NCBI RefSeq assembly: GCF_001730315.1
Contig: NZ_MIKC01000015.1
Span: forward strand, 1 to 34,795
Direction of reading: 5' to 3'
From: Enterococcus ureilyticus
Lineage (GTDB): Bacteria; Bacillota; Bacilli; Lactobacillales; Enterococcaceae
DNA length: 34,795 nucleotides
Shown here: positions 16,936 through 25,104 of the stretch, one piece after another
How positions within the stretch are numbered: position 1 is the stretch's first letter
How the letters are laid out: every line of letters begins with the position of its first letter
Translations under genes and position numbers: made by a program
The notes under the pieces: model-generated
The model's database searches: none
The model's input: the letters and a program-made list of their open reading frames with translations, nothing else
Told to the model about the DNA's origin: nothing

Positions 16936-17580
16936 ATGGGGACAAATACGAATGCAGCATTAAAAGCAGAAGTAGTTGTTGAAGAAGCAGAGCTTTTTCA
17001 AAAGCGTAAACAGGTAGGGATTTTAGGTGGGAATTTTAATCCGGTTCATTTGGCTCATCTAGTAATGGCCGACCAAGTGCAACAGCAACTTGGGCTTGAC
17101 AAAGTCTATTTGATGCCTACTTATTTACCGCCTCATATAGATGAAAAAAAAACGATCGATAGTAAACACCGATTAACAATGTTAGAACTTGCGATTGCTG
17201 ATAATAAAAATTTAGCTGTTGAGCCGATCGAATTATTTCGTAAAGGAAAGAGCTATACGTATGATACGATGAAAGCTTTAACACAAAATAATCCGGATAC
17301 AGATTACTATTTTATCATTGGTGGAGACATGGTAGAATATTTACCAAAGTGGTATAAAATCGATGAATTAGTAACTCTGGTCAATTTTGTGGGTATCCGT
17401 CGGCCACATTATGGGACCATTACCCCTTATCCAATCATCTGGGTCGATGTTCCACAAATGGATATCAGTTCAACACTGATTCGAGAAAAAATTCAAAGTG
17501 GTTGTTCTACACGTTACTTACTCCCTGATAGTGTGATACACTACATAGAAGAAAAGGAGCTGTATGTAGATGGACTTTAG
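16936..17580 (+). CDS. nadD: Nicotinate-nucleotide adenylyltransferase
   Basis: A 214-residue nucleotidyltransferase that makes nicotinate adenine dinucleotide from NaMN and ATP. It has GGNFNPVHLAH, carrying the HXGH-type motif, and the C-terminal DISSTLIRE. GGAGGT at 16923-16928 fixes ATG at 16936, so the enzyme carries about 26 extra residues before VGILGGNF, whereas many NadD proteins start there. This N-terminal tail is acidic and lysine-rich and of unknown use. Its 3' end overlaps the yqeK start by 11 bases. Confidence 0.95.
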   Translation: MGTNTNAALKAEVVVEEAELFQKRKQVGILGGNFNPVHLAHLVMADQVQQQLGLDKVYLMPTYLPPHIDEKKTIDSKHRLTMLELAIADNKNLAVEPIELFRKGKSYTYDTMKALTQNNPDTDYYFIIGGDMVEYLPKWYKIDELVTLVNFVGIRRPHYGTITPYPIIWVDVPQMDISSTLIREKIQSGCSTRYLLPDSVIHYIEEKELYVDGL

Positions 17581-18163
17581 TGGAAAATATACTACGTATA
17601 AGCGTGAAGAATTGATGCAGGAAGTTCAAATGCATATGAGTGAACGTCGATTTCAACATGTTCTAGGTGTGGAAGAAATGGCTGTTGCTTTAGCAGCTAA
17701 ATATGGAGCTTCCAAGGAAAAGGCGAGTATTGCAGCGCTGACTCATGATTATGCTAAAGAACGACCGGATGAAGAGTTTGAGTTGATCATCAAACGCGAT
17801 GGCTATGATCAACAGTTATTGGCTTATGGAAATGCAATTTGGCATGGACTGATTGGTGCTAGTATGGTTCAAAGAGAGCTTGGAATTGAAGATGAAGAAA
17901 TTTTAGAAGCAATTCGTCTCCATACGACAGGAGCAGCTGCCATGAGTTTGCTGGATAAAATCATTTATGTTGCTGATTATATCGAACCAGGCCGCAAATT
18001 CCAAGGAGTAAAAGAAGCCCGTGAAATTGCTTTGATTGATTTGGACGAAGCTGTCGCATATGAAACAAAGCATACATTACAACACCTTATTGAACAAGAA
18101 CAAAGAATTTATCCAAAAACAATTGAGACATACAATTATTGGGTAGTAGGAAAAGCTGACTGA
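17570..18163 (+). CDS. yqeK: YqeK family HD-domain hydrolase (diadenosine tetraphosphatase)
   Basis: A 197-residue HD-superfamily phosphohydrolase. Metal ligands can be seen in FQHVLGVEEMA, ALTHDYAKERP and WHGLIGA, with a further aspartate in DKIIYVADYIEPGR. Members of this family hydrolyse Ap4A symmetrically to two ADP. The ATG lies inside the end of nadD, with AAAGGAG about 11 bases upstream. The 3' end carries the first copy of a 16-base direct repeat that recurs in the following gap. Confidence 0.92.
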   Translation: MDFSGKYTTYKREELMQEVQMHMSERRFQHVLGVEEMAVALAAKYGASKEKASIAALTHDYAKERPDEEFELIIKRDGYDQQLLAYGNAIWHGLIGASMVQRELGIEDEEILEAIRLHTTGAAAMSLLDKIIYVADYIEPGRKFQGVKEAREIALIDLDEAVAYETKHTLQHLIEQEQRIYPKTIETYNYWVVGKAD

Positions 18164-18299
18164 GCTTAATTAGCACCGACAGAAAAATAGGGAATACTGA
18201 TCGTGATGGTCCATGTCACAAGCAGAATTCATCTTTTTTCCGAGGTGCTAGCTCAAGAAGCTGGATCAAGGGAAAAGCTGACTGAGTCAGCTATGTTTT
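18149..18299. repeat. Short insertion-like segment flanked by a 16-base direct repeat
   Basis: GGAAAAGCTGACTGAG occurs at 18149-18164 (the last codons of yqeK) and again at 18271-18286. Between the copies are about 106 bases with TAGCACC near the left end and GGTGCTA near the right. The second copy continues into a palindrome, AGCTGACTGAGTCAGCT (18277-18293). It looks like a small non-coding insertion or duplication in the middle of an operon. I cannot assign it to a known element. Confidence 0.55.
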
Positions 18300-18320
18300 A
18301 AAAATTAGGAGGAAACCATC

Positions 18321-18674
18321 ATAGATAGTCAACAGATTTTAGAAATCGCTGTAAAAGCAGCTGATTCAAAAAGAGCAGAGGAAATTGTCGCTTTAGATGT
18401 GCATGAAATTTCACTTTTAGCAGATTACTTTATGATTTGCCAAGCAGCAAGTGAACGCCAAATCAATGCCATTGTGGAAGAAATTATCGAAAAAGAAGAA
18501 GAAGCAGATGTAGAAGTAAAACGAATTGAAGGAAAAGATGGCGGTAAATGGGTCTTGATCGATTTAGGTGATGTCATCATCCATGTATTCCAATCAGCAG
18601 AACGTGGTTTTTATAACTTAGAAAAACTGTGGTCAGATGCGCCTATGGTCGATCTACACGCTTGGGTCGAGTAA
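18321..18674 (+). CDS. rsfS: Ribosomal silencing factor RsfS, with a non-standard start codon
   Basis: The RsfS/Iojap domain is complete at about 117 residues: the N-terminal LEIAVKAADSKRAEEIVALDV, the core LADYFMICQAASERQINAI, and the end WVLIDLGDVIIHVF. RsfS binds L14 and keeps 30S and 50S apart when cells starve. The frame is open from 18309 (a TAG precedes it) but has no ATG, GTG or TTG until GTG at 18399, which would remove about 26 conserved residues. AGGAGG (18307-18312) is 5 bases from ATC (18318) and 8 from ATA (18321), so initiation at ATA or ATC is the best reading. Loss of an ATG triplet at this point is the alternative explanation. The next gene follows 1 base after the stop codon. 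Confidence 0.85.
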   Translation: MDSQQILEIAVKAADSKRAEEIVALDVHEISLLADYFMICQAASERQINAIVEEIIEKEEEADVEVKRIEGKDGGKWVLIDLGDVIIHVFQSAERGFYNLEKLWSDAPMVDLHAWVE

Positions 18675-18675
18675 T

Positions 18676-19413
18676 ATGGCATACGAAACATTTGCTTTTG
18701 TATATGACGAAGTAATGGATGACAGCCTCTACGATCAGTGGTTAGAATTTTCTAAACGTCATTTACCAGAAGAGAAAAAAGATGTTTTAGAGATGGCTTG
18801 TGGCACAGGTGCTTTAGCTGTTAATTTTGCCAAAGCAGGCTTTACTGTCACAGCTTTAGATCTATCAGAAGAAATGTTGATGATGGCCAGTAAAAGAGCG
18901 GCAGAAGAAGAAGTTCATGTTCAGTTTGTGCAAGGGAATATGATGGATTTGTCTGAAATGGGTCAGTATCATGCGATTACTTGTTTTTCTGACTCCCTTT
19001 GTTATATGGCCAATCGTCAGGAAGTTCAACAAGTATTTGATGATGTATATCAAGCCTTAGAGGATGAAGGGGTCTTTATCTTTGATGTCCATTCAATTTA
19101 TCAAGTAGATAAGGTATTTCCAGAATATAGCTACCATTATCAAACGGAAGAATTTGCCTTTTTATGGGATAGCTATCCTGGAGAAAAAGAGCATAGTATC
19201 GAACACTTTTTAACATTTTTTGTGAAAGAGCATGGAAATGACGAAGTGTTTATTCGACAAGATGAACTGCATCAAGAGCGTACCTATACAATGGAAAACT
19301 ATTTGATGATGCTGGAAAGTGCTGGTTTTATGGATGTGGAAACCTATGCTGATTTCACAGATGAGATACCAAACAAAGAAAGTAAACGTTGGTTTTTTGT
19401 TTGTAAAAAATAG
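18676..19413 (+). CDS. yqeM: Class I SAM-dependent methyltransferase YqeM
   Basis: A 245-residue Rossmann methyltransferase. The SAM-binding motif I is VLEMACGTGALA, followed by an acidic strand end, VTALDLSEEML. The reading from 18637 overlaps rsfS; ATG at 18676 gives the usual family N-terminus, MAYETFAFVYDEVMDD. The family is widely conserved next to rsfS, but its substrate is unknown to me. It is the last gene of the yqeG cluster and is followed by a terminator. Confidence 0.9.
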   Translation: MAYETFAFVYDEVMDDSLYDQWLEFSKRHLPEEKKDVLEMACGTGALAVNFAKAGFTVTALDLSEEMLMMASKRAAEEEVHVQFVQGNMMDLSEMGQYHAITCFSDSLCYMANRQEVQQVFDDVYQALEDEGVFIFDVHSIYQVDKVFPEYSYHYQTEEFAFLWDSYPGEKEHSIEHFLTFFVKEHGNDEVFIRQDELHQERTYTMENYLMMLESAGFMDVETYADFTDEIPNKESKRWFFVCKK

Positions 19414-19419
19414 TTATGG

Positions 19420-19456
19420 AAATGAGTGACGCAAAACTGGCCACTCATTTTTATTT
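19420..19456 (+). terminator. Terminator of the yqeG-yqeM cluster
   Basis: AAATGAGTG (19420-19428) pairs with CACTCATTT (19442-19450), followed by a T-rich run. Confidence 0.85.
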
Positions 19457-19460
19457 TGTT

Positions 19461-19489
19461 TCCGTACCAAAATAAAAATGGTATGATGG
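19461..19489 (+). promoter_or_regulatory. tmcAL promoter
   Basis: TTTCCG, a 17-base spacer and TATGAT lie just upstream of the tmcAL start. A TACCA/TGGTA inverted pair flanks the spacer. Confidence 0.5.
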
Positions 19490-19527
19490 AATTCAAATAG
19501 AAATAATCTAGATGAAGGAGAAAAAAG

Positions 19528-20697
19528 ATGAAAAGCTGCGGCATTATTGTTGAATACAACCCATTTCACAATGGGCATCAGTACCATGCAAAAATGGCGC
19601 GAGAAATGAGCGGAGCAGATGTTGTGATTGCAGTAATGAGTGGGAACTTCTTACAACGTGGAGAGCCAGCCATTATCGATAAATGGACACGAGCAAATGA
19701 AGCGTTGACTAATGGGGTCGATTTAGTGATTGAATTACCTTTCGCTTATGCTGTACAATCTGCTGATTATTTTGCTGCAGGTGGCATCAAATTACTTCAT
19801 GCTCTAAATTGTGAAGCTTTATGCTTTGGTACTGATAATCAATCAGAGATGGATTATGAATTATTTGGAAATTTTGTGAAAAATAATCAGATTGAGATCA
19901 ATCAACTGTACCAAACGATCAAAAATAACGGTATGAGTTATCCTCAGCAAATGACAGAAGTTTTCCGCAGGCTTTACCCAAGTAGTGGATTAGACTTTTC
20001 TTCACCTAATCATATATTAGGGTTAAGCTATGCTAAAGAGAATGCAAATTATGAAAAGCCAATGAAGTTATATCCTTTAAAACGAGAGCAAGCGGGTTAC
20101 CATGATACAAATATTTATCAAGATTTTGCCAGTGCTACTGCAATTAGGAAAGCTGTTTTCTCAGATGAATTAGCCCAAATCACAAAAGTACTGCCAGAAA
20201 AAGTAGTAATCGATTTAGCCACTTTACCGACCATTTCTTGGGAGAATTATTGGCCACTATTAAAATATAAATTAATCAGCAGTTCAACTTCGGATTTACA
20301 AGAGATTTACCAAATGAAAGAGGGAATCGAATATCGTTTACAAGAAGCAGCTAAAAATTCGGATTCTTTCCAAACATTTATGGAGCAAGCAAAAACAAAA
20401 CGATATACTTGGACACGTCTTCAAAGATTGGCGACGTATGTTTTGAATAACGTTAAACAACAAGAAATAACAAACTCTTGGAATCACACTCACTTACAAG
20501 TTTTGGGTTTCACAGAACAAGGCCAACGCTTTTTGCGAGAAGAAAAAAAACAGCTAACATTGCCTCTGATTACAAAAGTATCGAAAAGTTTGAAGACCCA
20601 ATTAGCGGTAGATATTCGCAGTAATCAACTCTATCAGTTAGGACATCCCAGTATTTTAGAACAGAATTTTGGTCGATTTCCGATTCGTATCCGTTAA
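19528..20697 (+). CDS. tmcAL: tRNA(Met) cytidine acetate ligase
   Basis: A 389-residue protein of the YlbM/TmcAL nucleotidyltransferase family. The N-terminal catalytic region [16 protein letters not shown] contains the HXGH-type motif, and [14 protein letters not shown] and the segment [11 protein letters not shown] are also present. TmcAL activates acetate with ATP and places ac4C at the wobble position of elongator tRNA-Met. It has a GAAGGAG ribosome site and its own promoter, and follows yqeM as in other Lactobacillales. Confidence 0.93.
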   Translation: MKSCGIIVEYNPFHNGHQYHAKMAREMSGADVVIAVMSGNFLQRGEPAIIDKWTRANEALTNGVDLVIELPFAYAVQSADYFAAGGIKLLHALNCEALCFGTDNQSEMDYELFGNFVKNNQIEINQLYQTIKNNGMSYPQQMTEVFRRLYPSSGLDFSSPNHILGLSYAKENANYEKPMKLYPLKREQAGYHDTNIYQDFASATAIRKAVFSDELAQITKVLPEKVVIDLATLPTISWENYWPLLKYKLISSSTSDLQEIYQMKEGIEYRLQEAAKNSDSFQTFMEQAKTKRYTWTRLQRLATYVLNNVKQQEITNSWNHTHLQVLGFTEQGQRFLREEKKQLTLPLITKVSKSLKTQLAVDIRSNQLYQLGHPSILEQNFGRFPIRIR

Positions 20698-20710
20698 AAA
20701 TAAAAAACAC

Positions 20711-20739
20711 TTAACAAAAGTTGATTTGGCAAGTATAAT
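20711..20739 (+). promoter_or_regulatory. Promoter of the YeeN-type YebC gene
   Basis: TTAACA (20711-20716), a 17-base spacer and TATAAT (20734-20739) form a near-consensus sigma-A promoter. Confidence 0.8.
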
Positions 20740-20791
20740 AAGAAAGGCGCTATAAACAAAAAATAATAATGAATGAAAGCGAAGTGAGAAT

Positions 20792-21508
20792 ATGGGTCGT
20801 AAGTGGGCAAATATTAAAGAGAAAAAAGCTGCCAAAGACGCAAATAACAGCCGAGTTTATGCAAAATTCGGAATTGAAATTTACGTAGCAGCGAAATCGG
20901 GTGATCCTGACCCTCAAGCAAATCAGAAATTACGGTTTGTGATCGAACGCGCAAAAACATATAATGTACCAAAACATATCATTGACCGAGCAATTGAAAA
21001 AGCCAAAGGTTCAGGCGATGAACAATACTCTGAATTACGTTATGAAGGATTTGGACCTAACGGCTCAATGGTCATTGTTGATGCTTTGACAAATAACGTA
21101 AACCGAACAGCATCAGATGTACGTGCTGCTTTTGGTAAAAATGGTGGAAATATGGGTGTCAGCGGAGCTGTAGCATACATGTTCGATCATACAGGTGTGA
21201 TTGGATTTGCAGGTGAGGATGCTGATGAAATTCTTGAGTACTTGATGGAAAAAGACATTGATGTACGTGATGTTACAGAAGAAGAAGGTCAAATTATTGT
21301 CTATACAGAACCAGAAGATTTCCATACAGTCCAAGAGGCCTTAAAAGAAAAAGGTATTGAAGACTTTTCCGTTTCTGAATTAGAAATGATTGCTCAAAAT
21401 GACGTTGAATTAGCTGGAGAAGATTTAGAAAAATTTGAACATATGATTGATGTTTTAGAAGATCTAGATGATGTTCAAAAAGTTTATCATAACGTAGAGT
21501 TAGATTAG
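20792..21508 (+). CDS. yeeN: YebC/PmpR family protein, YeeN subtype
   Basis: A 238-residue protein. It opens [20 protein letters not shown] and has [43 protein letters not shown] and the end [10 protein letters not shown]. These match the shorter YeeN subgroup rather than the MAGHSKWAN-type YebC. The family was long called a transcriptional regulator; some members act in translation on ribosomes stalled at proline-rich stretches. Which applies here is not shown by sequence. Single-gene unit with its own promoter and terminator. Confidence 0.92.
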   Translation: MGRKWANIKEKKAAKDANNSRVYAKFGIEIYVAAKSGDPDPQANQKLRFVIERAKTYNVPKHIIDRAIEKAKGSGDEQYSELRYEGFGPNGSMVIVDALTNNVNRTASDVRAAFGKNGGNMGVSGAVAYMFDHTGVIGFAGEDADEILEYLMEKDIDVRDVTEEEGQIIVYTEPEDFHTVQEALKEKGIEDFSVSELEMIAQNDVELAGEDLEKFEHMIDVLEDLDDVQKVYHNVELD

Positions 21509-21513
21509 TTCGA

Positions 21514-21580
21514 TAAGCTTGAGCTATAACTTGTTTGTAATCTAATTTTGAGATTACGAAAGAGTTATAGCTTATTTTTT
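21514..21580 (+). terminator. Two-tier terminator after the YebC gene
   Basis: AGCTATAACT (21522-21531) pairs with AGTTATAGCT (21562-21571). An inner stem, GTAATCT with AGATTAC, lies within the loop. A T run follows. Confidence 0.88.
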
Positions 21581-21620
21581 ATAAAAATTATTTTAAGAAA
21601 TTAGCTTAAGAAGTTTTTTT

Positions 21621-21658
21621 GGAATCGTTTCCCTATTTTCAAAATTATATGTTACAAT
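21621..21658 (+). promoter_or_regulatory. Operator and promoter of the LacI-type regulator
   Basis: GGAATCGTTTCC (21621-21632) is a one-mismatch version of the GGAAACGTTTCC palindrome seen three times at the next operon. It overlaps the likely -35 of a promoter with TACAAT at 21653-21658. Autoregulation, or control by CcpA through a cre-like site, is likely. Confidence 0.65.
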
Positions 21659-21693
21659 TCAAATCAGATCATTATTAAGAAAGCTGGGATAAG

Positions 21694-22686
21694 ATGAAAG
21701 CAACGATGAAAGATGTTGCCGCATTAGCTGGGGTGGGCGTTGGAACTGTATCTAGAGTCATTAATGGAGTAAAAGTCAAAGAAATTACCAGAAAAAAAGT
21801 TGAAGCTGCCATCAATGAATTATCTTATGAACCTGATGAATATGCAAGGGCTTTAAAAACCAATCGGAGTAATACTTTAGCCTTAATTCTTCCAACGATT
21901 TGGCATCCTTTTTTTTCAGAGCTTGCATATTATATTGAAGAGGAACTCAGCAAAAAAGGATATAAACTTTATTTGTGTAATGCAGATGGTGATCCAGAAA
22001 AAGAATATGAATATATCCAAATGGTCAAGCAAAATAAGGTTGATGGAATTATTGGGATTACTTATTCAGATGTAGATAAATACGTATCGTCTAATTTGCC
22101 GTTTGTTAGTATTGATCGACATTTTTCAGAAGATGTGACTTATGTTACCTCAGATAATTTTGCTGGTGGAAGGCTAGCTGCAAAAGAATTAGTCAAGCGA
22201 GGATGTAAAACAGTAGCATATATAGGCGGTTTTTCACCATTTCCCAATGAAACTGTTAATCGGCGAGAAGGTTTTTTAGCATATTGTAGAGACAAAAAGA
22301 TAACGTATAAAATCCTAGATATGCCAGAACCAATCACAGATTTACGTGAGCAAATTTTACAGTTTATCAAAAAAAATGATACGATTGACGGTATTTTTAC
22401 AGTGAATGATTTTATGGGATTAAATGTTTTAGAAACGCTAGAGACAATCGGCAAAACAGCACCTAAGGATTTTCAGTTAATCGGATTTGATGGAGTGAGA
22501 ATGGCACAGGAAAGAAAGTATGCACTTTCAACGATCGCTCAATCTGTTCCATTGATGGCTGTTACAGCAGTAGATGCTATTTTGAATAAAATAAAAGGAG
22601 TAGAGGTTCCTAAAAGAATTATTTTACCTGTGACTTTTGTTTCTAATTATACGACGATTGAAAATGATAAAGATGCTATAACGTGA
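21694..22686 (+). CDS. LacI-family transcriptional regulator of the fructo-oligosaccharide operon
   Basis: A 330-residue repressor. The N-terminal HTH is MKDVAALAGVGVGTVSRVINGVKVKEIT (about residues 4-31), followed by the hinge helix and a periplasmic-binding-like effector domain (about 60-325) with FVSIDRHF and the C-terminal LIGFDGVRMAQ. It lies directly upstream of the sugar operon and shares its operator motif. Its natural effector is probably a sugar taken up or released by that operon. It is comparable in position to MsmR/SusR regulators of streptococcal and Lactobacillus sucrose/fructo-oligosaccharide loci. Confidence 0.9.
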   Translation: MKATMKDVAALAGVGVGTVSRVINGVKVKEITRKKVEAAINELSYEPDEYARALKTNRSNTLALILPTIWHPFFSELAYYIEEELSKKGYKLYLCNADGDPEKEYEYIQMVKQNKVDGIIGITYSDVDKYVSSNLPFVSIDRHFSEDVTYVTSDNFAGGRLAAKELVKRGCKTVAYIGGFSPFPNETVNRREGFLAYCRDKKITYKILDMPEPITDLREQILQFIKKNDTIDGIFTVNDFMGLNVLETLETIGKTAPKDFQLIGFDGVRMAQERKYALSTIAQSVPLMAVTAVDAILNKIKGVEVPKRIILPVTFVSNYTTIENDKDAIT

Positions 22687-22712
22687 ATTGTTTGATGATA
22701 AAATGGTTTGAG

Positions 22713-22760
22713 GTGTTTAGAATAGGCGTTTTTCGTGCTATTCTAAACACTATTTTTTTT
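22713..22760 (+). terminator. Terminator after the LacI-type gene
   Basis: GTGTTTAGAATAG (22713-22725) and CTATTCTAAACAC (22738-22750) pair perfectly. Eight T's follow. Confidence 0.93.
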
Positions 22761-22773
22761 ATTTGAAATTCAG

Positions 22774-22862
22774 TTGACAGAAAGAGATTTCAATGCTATT
22801 CTTTTTTTATCAATTAATAAAACGTTTCCATTATATTTTTTTAAATAAAATGGAAACGTTTC
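22774..22862 (+). promoter_or_regulatory. Promoter and paired operators of the sugar operon
   Basis: TTGACA (22774-22779), a 17-base spacer and TATTCT (22797-22802) with an upstream TGC form a strong promoter. AAACGTTTCCATT (22820-22832) and AATGGAAACGTTT (22849-22861) are perfect inverted copies. Each contains a LacI/cre-like core, and together they can also form a 13-bp hairpin in the leader. Confidence 0.8.
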
Positions 22863-22883
22863 AAATTAAAGGGAGAGATGTTA

Positions 22884-24203
22884 ATGAAGAAGTATTTTTG
22901 CAAGTTCATGCTTGTGATCATTGTGGTTTTCTTTATTTTTTCTGGTTGTGGAAACGTTTCAAAAAAATCGAAAGATAGAATAAAAAATACTGGGGACATA
23001 AAAATTTGGGTTCAGTTTTCAGACGAAACTCCTGAAGGAAAGGCTTGGCAGACAATTGTGGATAACTTTAATAAAGAGTATCAAGGGAAATATAAGGTAA
23101 TCACTGAATACATTCCAAGAAGCGGCAGCGGTGGTGGTTATGAAGATAAAGTGAATGCTGCGATCACAACGAATAGTTTGCCTGACGTTCTAACTCTAGA
23201 TGGTCCAAATACTGCTGCCTATGCAAATGCAGATGTAATTGAACCGTTAGATGAATACTTAGATGATGCAAATATGGATGATGTGCTTGATAGTATCGTT
23301 CAACAAGGAACTTACAATGAGAAATTCTATGCATTTGGTTTTTCTGAATCAAGTGTAGGGATTTATTACAACAAGCAACTATTTAAAAAGGCGGGCATCA
23401 AAGAGGACGAACTACCAACGTTAGATAAACCTTGGACATGGAACGAGTTTAAAGAAGTTTGTCAAAAATTAGTGGATGAATATGAGTTACCAGCGATAAA
23501 TATTCAGTTAGCTTCTAAAGATGAAATGCTGACTTATGCCTACACGCCGTTTATTTGGTCAAACGGAGGAGAAGTTGTAAATCAATCTGGGACAGAAGCT
23601 TTAGGTTATTTTAATGATCCAAAAAGTGCAGAAGCACTTCAATTTATTCAGGACTTAGTAAAAAAAGGATACACTACTAATACGCCTATTGAAAAAGGCT
23701 TTGAAACTGGAAAATATCCGATGCTTTTAAGCGGATCATGGACGATTGCTGATTTAAATGAAAATTATAAAGAACTTGAATACGGTATTTTACCATATCC
23801 TGTATCTAATAAAACAAAAAAATTAGTTTCACCAACAGGTAGTTGGCAAGTAGCGATGTCCTCTAAAACAAAAGAAAAAGAAGCATCAGCTACATTTATT
23901 AAGTATGTAACAAATACAGAATCAAGTAAAATCATGAGTTTAGGCAATAGCGTTTTACCTATTAGAAAGTCAACGATCGAATTGATCAAAAACGATGTGT
24001 CTGAGGAAATGCGCTTTCTAATGGAACAAAACCAAAAATCAGGTCATGCGCGTCCTGTTGTAGTAGCGTATCCTCAAGTTTCCCGTGCGTTTCAACAATC
24101 AATTCAAGATGCGAGCTATTACAAAGAAAATCCTGATGTACAAAAAATCGTAGATGTTCACGCAGAAGAAATGCAGCAAGTTATCGACAGGATGTTGAAG
24201 TGA
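22884..24203 (+). CDS. ABC sugar transporter, substrate-binding lipoprotein
   Basis: A 439-residue extracellular solute-binding protein. The N-terminus has KK, a hydrophobic stretch and the lipobox FSGC, with lipid-modified Cys22. The mature part reads KIWVQFSDETPEGKAWQTIVDNFNKEY, typical of family 1 sugar-binding proteins. ATG at 22884 has GGGAGAG at proper distance; the ATG at 22878 is too close. A GGAAACGTTTC operator core lies in the codons right after the lipobox (22950-22960). With the two permeases and the intracellular GH32 enzyme, the ligand is most likely sucrose or a short fructan such as kestose. No promoter is seen between this gene and the ones behind it. Confidence 0.9.
   Translation: MKKYFCKFMLVIIVVFFIFSGCGNVSKKSKDRIKNTGDIKIWVQFSDETPEGKAWQTIVDNFNKEYQGKYKVITEYIPRSGSGGGYEDKVNAAITTNSLPDVLTLDGPNTAAYANADVIEPLDEYLDDANMDDVLDSIVQQGTYNEKFYAFGFSESSVGIYYNKQLFKKAGIKEDELPTLDKPWTWNEFKEVCQKLVDEYELPAINIQLASKDEMLTYAYTPFIWSNGGEVVNQSGTEALGYFNDPKSAEALQFIQDLVKKGYTTNTPIEKGFETGKYPMLLSGSWTIADLNENYKELEYGILPYPVSNKTKKLVSPTGSWQVAMSSKTKEKEASATFIKYVTNTESSKIMSLGNSVLPIRKSTIELIKNDVSEEMRFLMEQNQKSGHARPVVVAYPQVSRAFQQSIQDASYYKENPDVQKIVDVHAEEMQQVIDRMLK
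22950..22960 (+). promoter_or_regulatory. Operator core inside the lipoprotein coding region
   Basis: GGAAACGTTTC lies at codons 22-26 of the binding protein, about 145 bases after the predicted transcription start. It is the same core as the two leader operators. Spacing from the second operator is about 98 bases, compatible with a looping or roadblock site. Confidence 0.6.
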
Positions 24204-24219
24204 TAAAGGAGGAGAAAAA

Positions 24220-25104
24220 ATGAATCGGAAACCAACAGTCAAGGAAAATTTAGTAGGATATAGTTTTTTAGCACCGGCACTTATTTTATTGACGATTTTT
24301 CTTTTGATTCCAGTGGGAATGGTTGCCTATTATGCTTTTACAGATTACTATCTACTGACCCCAGATAATCGGCAATTCATTGGTTTAGATAACTTTAAAC
24401 AATTATTTAATGATCCAATTTTTATAAAAAGTATGCTGAATACAGCTAAGTTTGTCATTTGGATCATTCCAGTCCAATTGGGGGCAGCATTAGGAATGGC
24501 CTTGATTATCAACAAAAAAAGAAAAGGAAATTTATTATTTAAAGTAGCATTTTTTGCACCAGTTGTCATGTCTTTGGTAGTTATTTCCATCTTATGGTTG
24601 TATTTATTAAATCCGAATGAGGGGCTGATCAATTCCTTGTTAATGAAAATAGGGATCTCTGCTCAACCATTTTTAACGAGTCCTAAACAAGCAATGTACA
24701 CGATCGTGTTTGTCTCTGCTTGGCAAGGTGCAGGTTATCAAATGTTATTATTTTTAGGTGGTATGCAGAATATCCCGCAAGATGTTTATGAAGCCGCTGA
24801 AATGGATGGCTTCACAAAATTTCAACAATTTCGTTATATTACACTGCCTTTATTAAAGCCGACAGCTATCTTTGTCTTATTAACAACACTTATCTCAGCG
24901 TTTAAGTTGATTGTTCAGCCAATGGTCATGACCCAAGGCGGACCAATGAATTCTACAATGACCATGGTTTATTATATTTATCAGACAGGTTTCACCGATC
25001 GAATGGTGGGCTACTCTAGCTCAATAGCGCTGATTTTTACAACCTTGATTGGTTTGATTACGATCGGTCAAAGAAAATTAATTAAGGAGGACAAAGACGA
25101 ATGA
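24220..25104 (+). CDS. ABC sugar transporter permease (MalF/MsmF type)
   Basis: A 294-residue membrane protein with about six hydrophobic segments. The first is GYSFLAPALILLTIFLLIPVGMVAYYAF. The EAA loop for ATPase contact is EAAEMDGFTKFQQFRYITLPLL, near residues 191-212. A GGAGGAG ribosome site is present. It ends by overlapping the next permease by 4 bases (ATGA). No ATPase is encoded with it, so a shared MsmK/MalK-like ATPase elsewhere is likely. Confidence 0.92.
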   Translation: MNRKPTVKENLVGYSFLAPALILLTIFLLIPVGMVAYYAFTDYYLLTPDNRQFIGLDNFKQLFNDPIFIKSMLNTAKFVIWIIPVQLGAALGMALIINKKRKGNLLFKVAFFAPVVMSLVVISILWLYLLNPNEGLINSLLMKIGISAQPFLTSPKQAMYTIVFVSAWQGAGYQMLLFLGGMQNIPQDVYEAAEMDGFTKFQQFRYITLPLLKPTAIFVLLTTLISAFKLIVQPMVMTQGGPMNSTMTMVYYIYQTGFTDRMVGYSSSIALIFTTLIGLITIGQRKLIKEDKDE

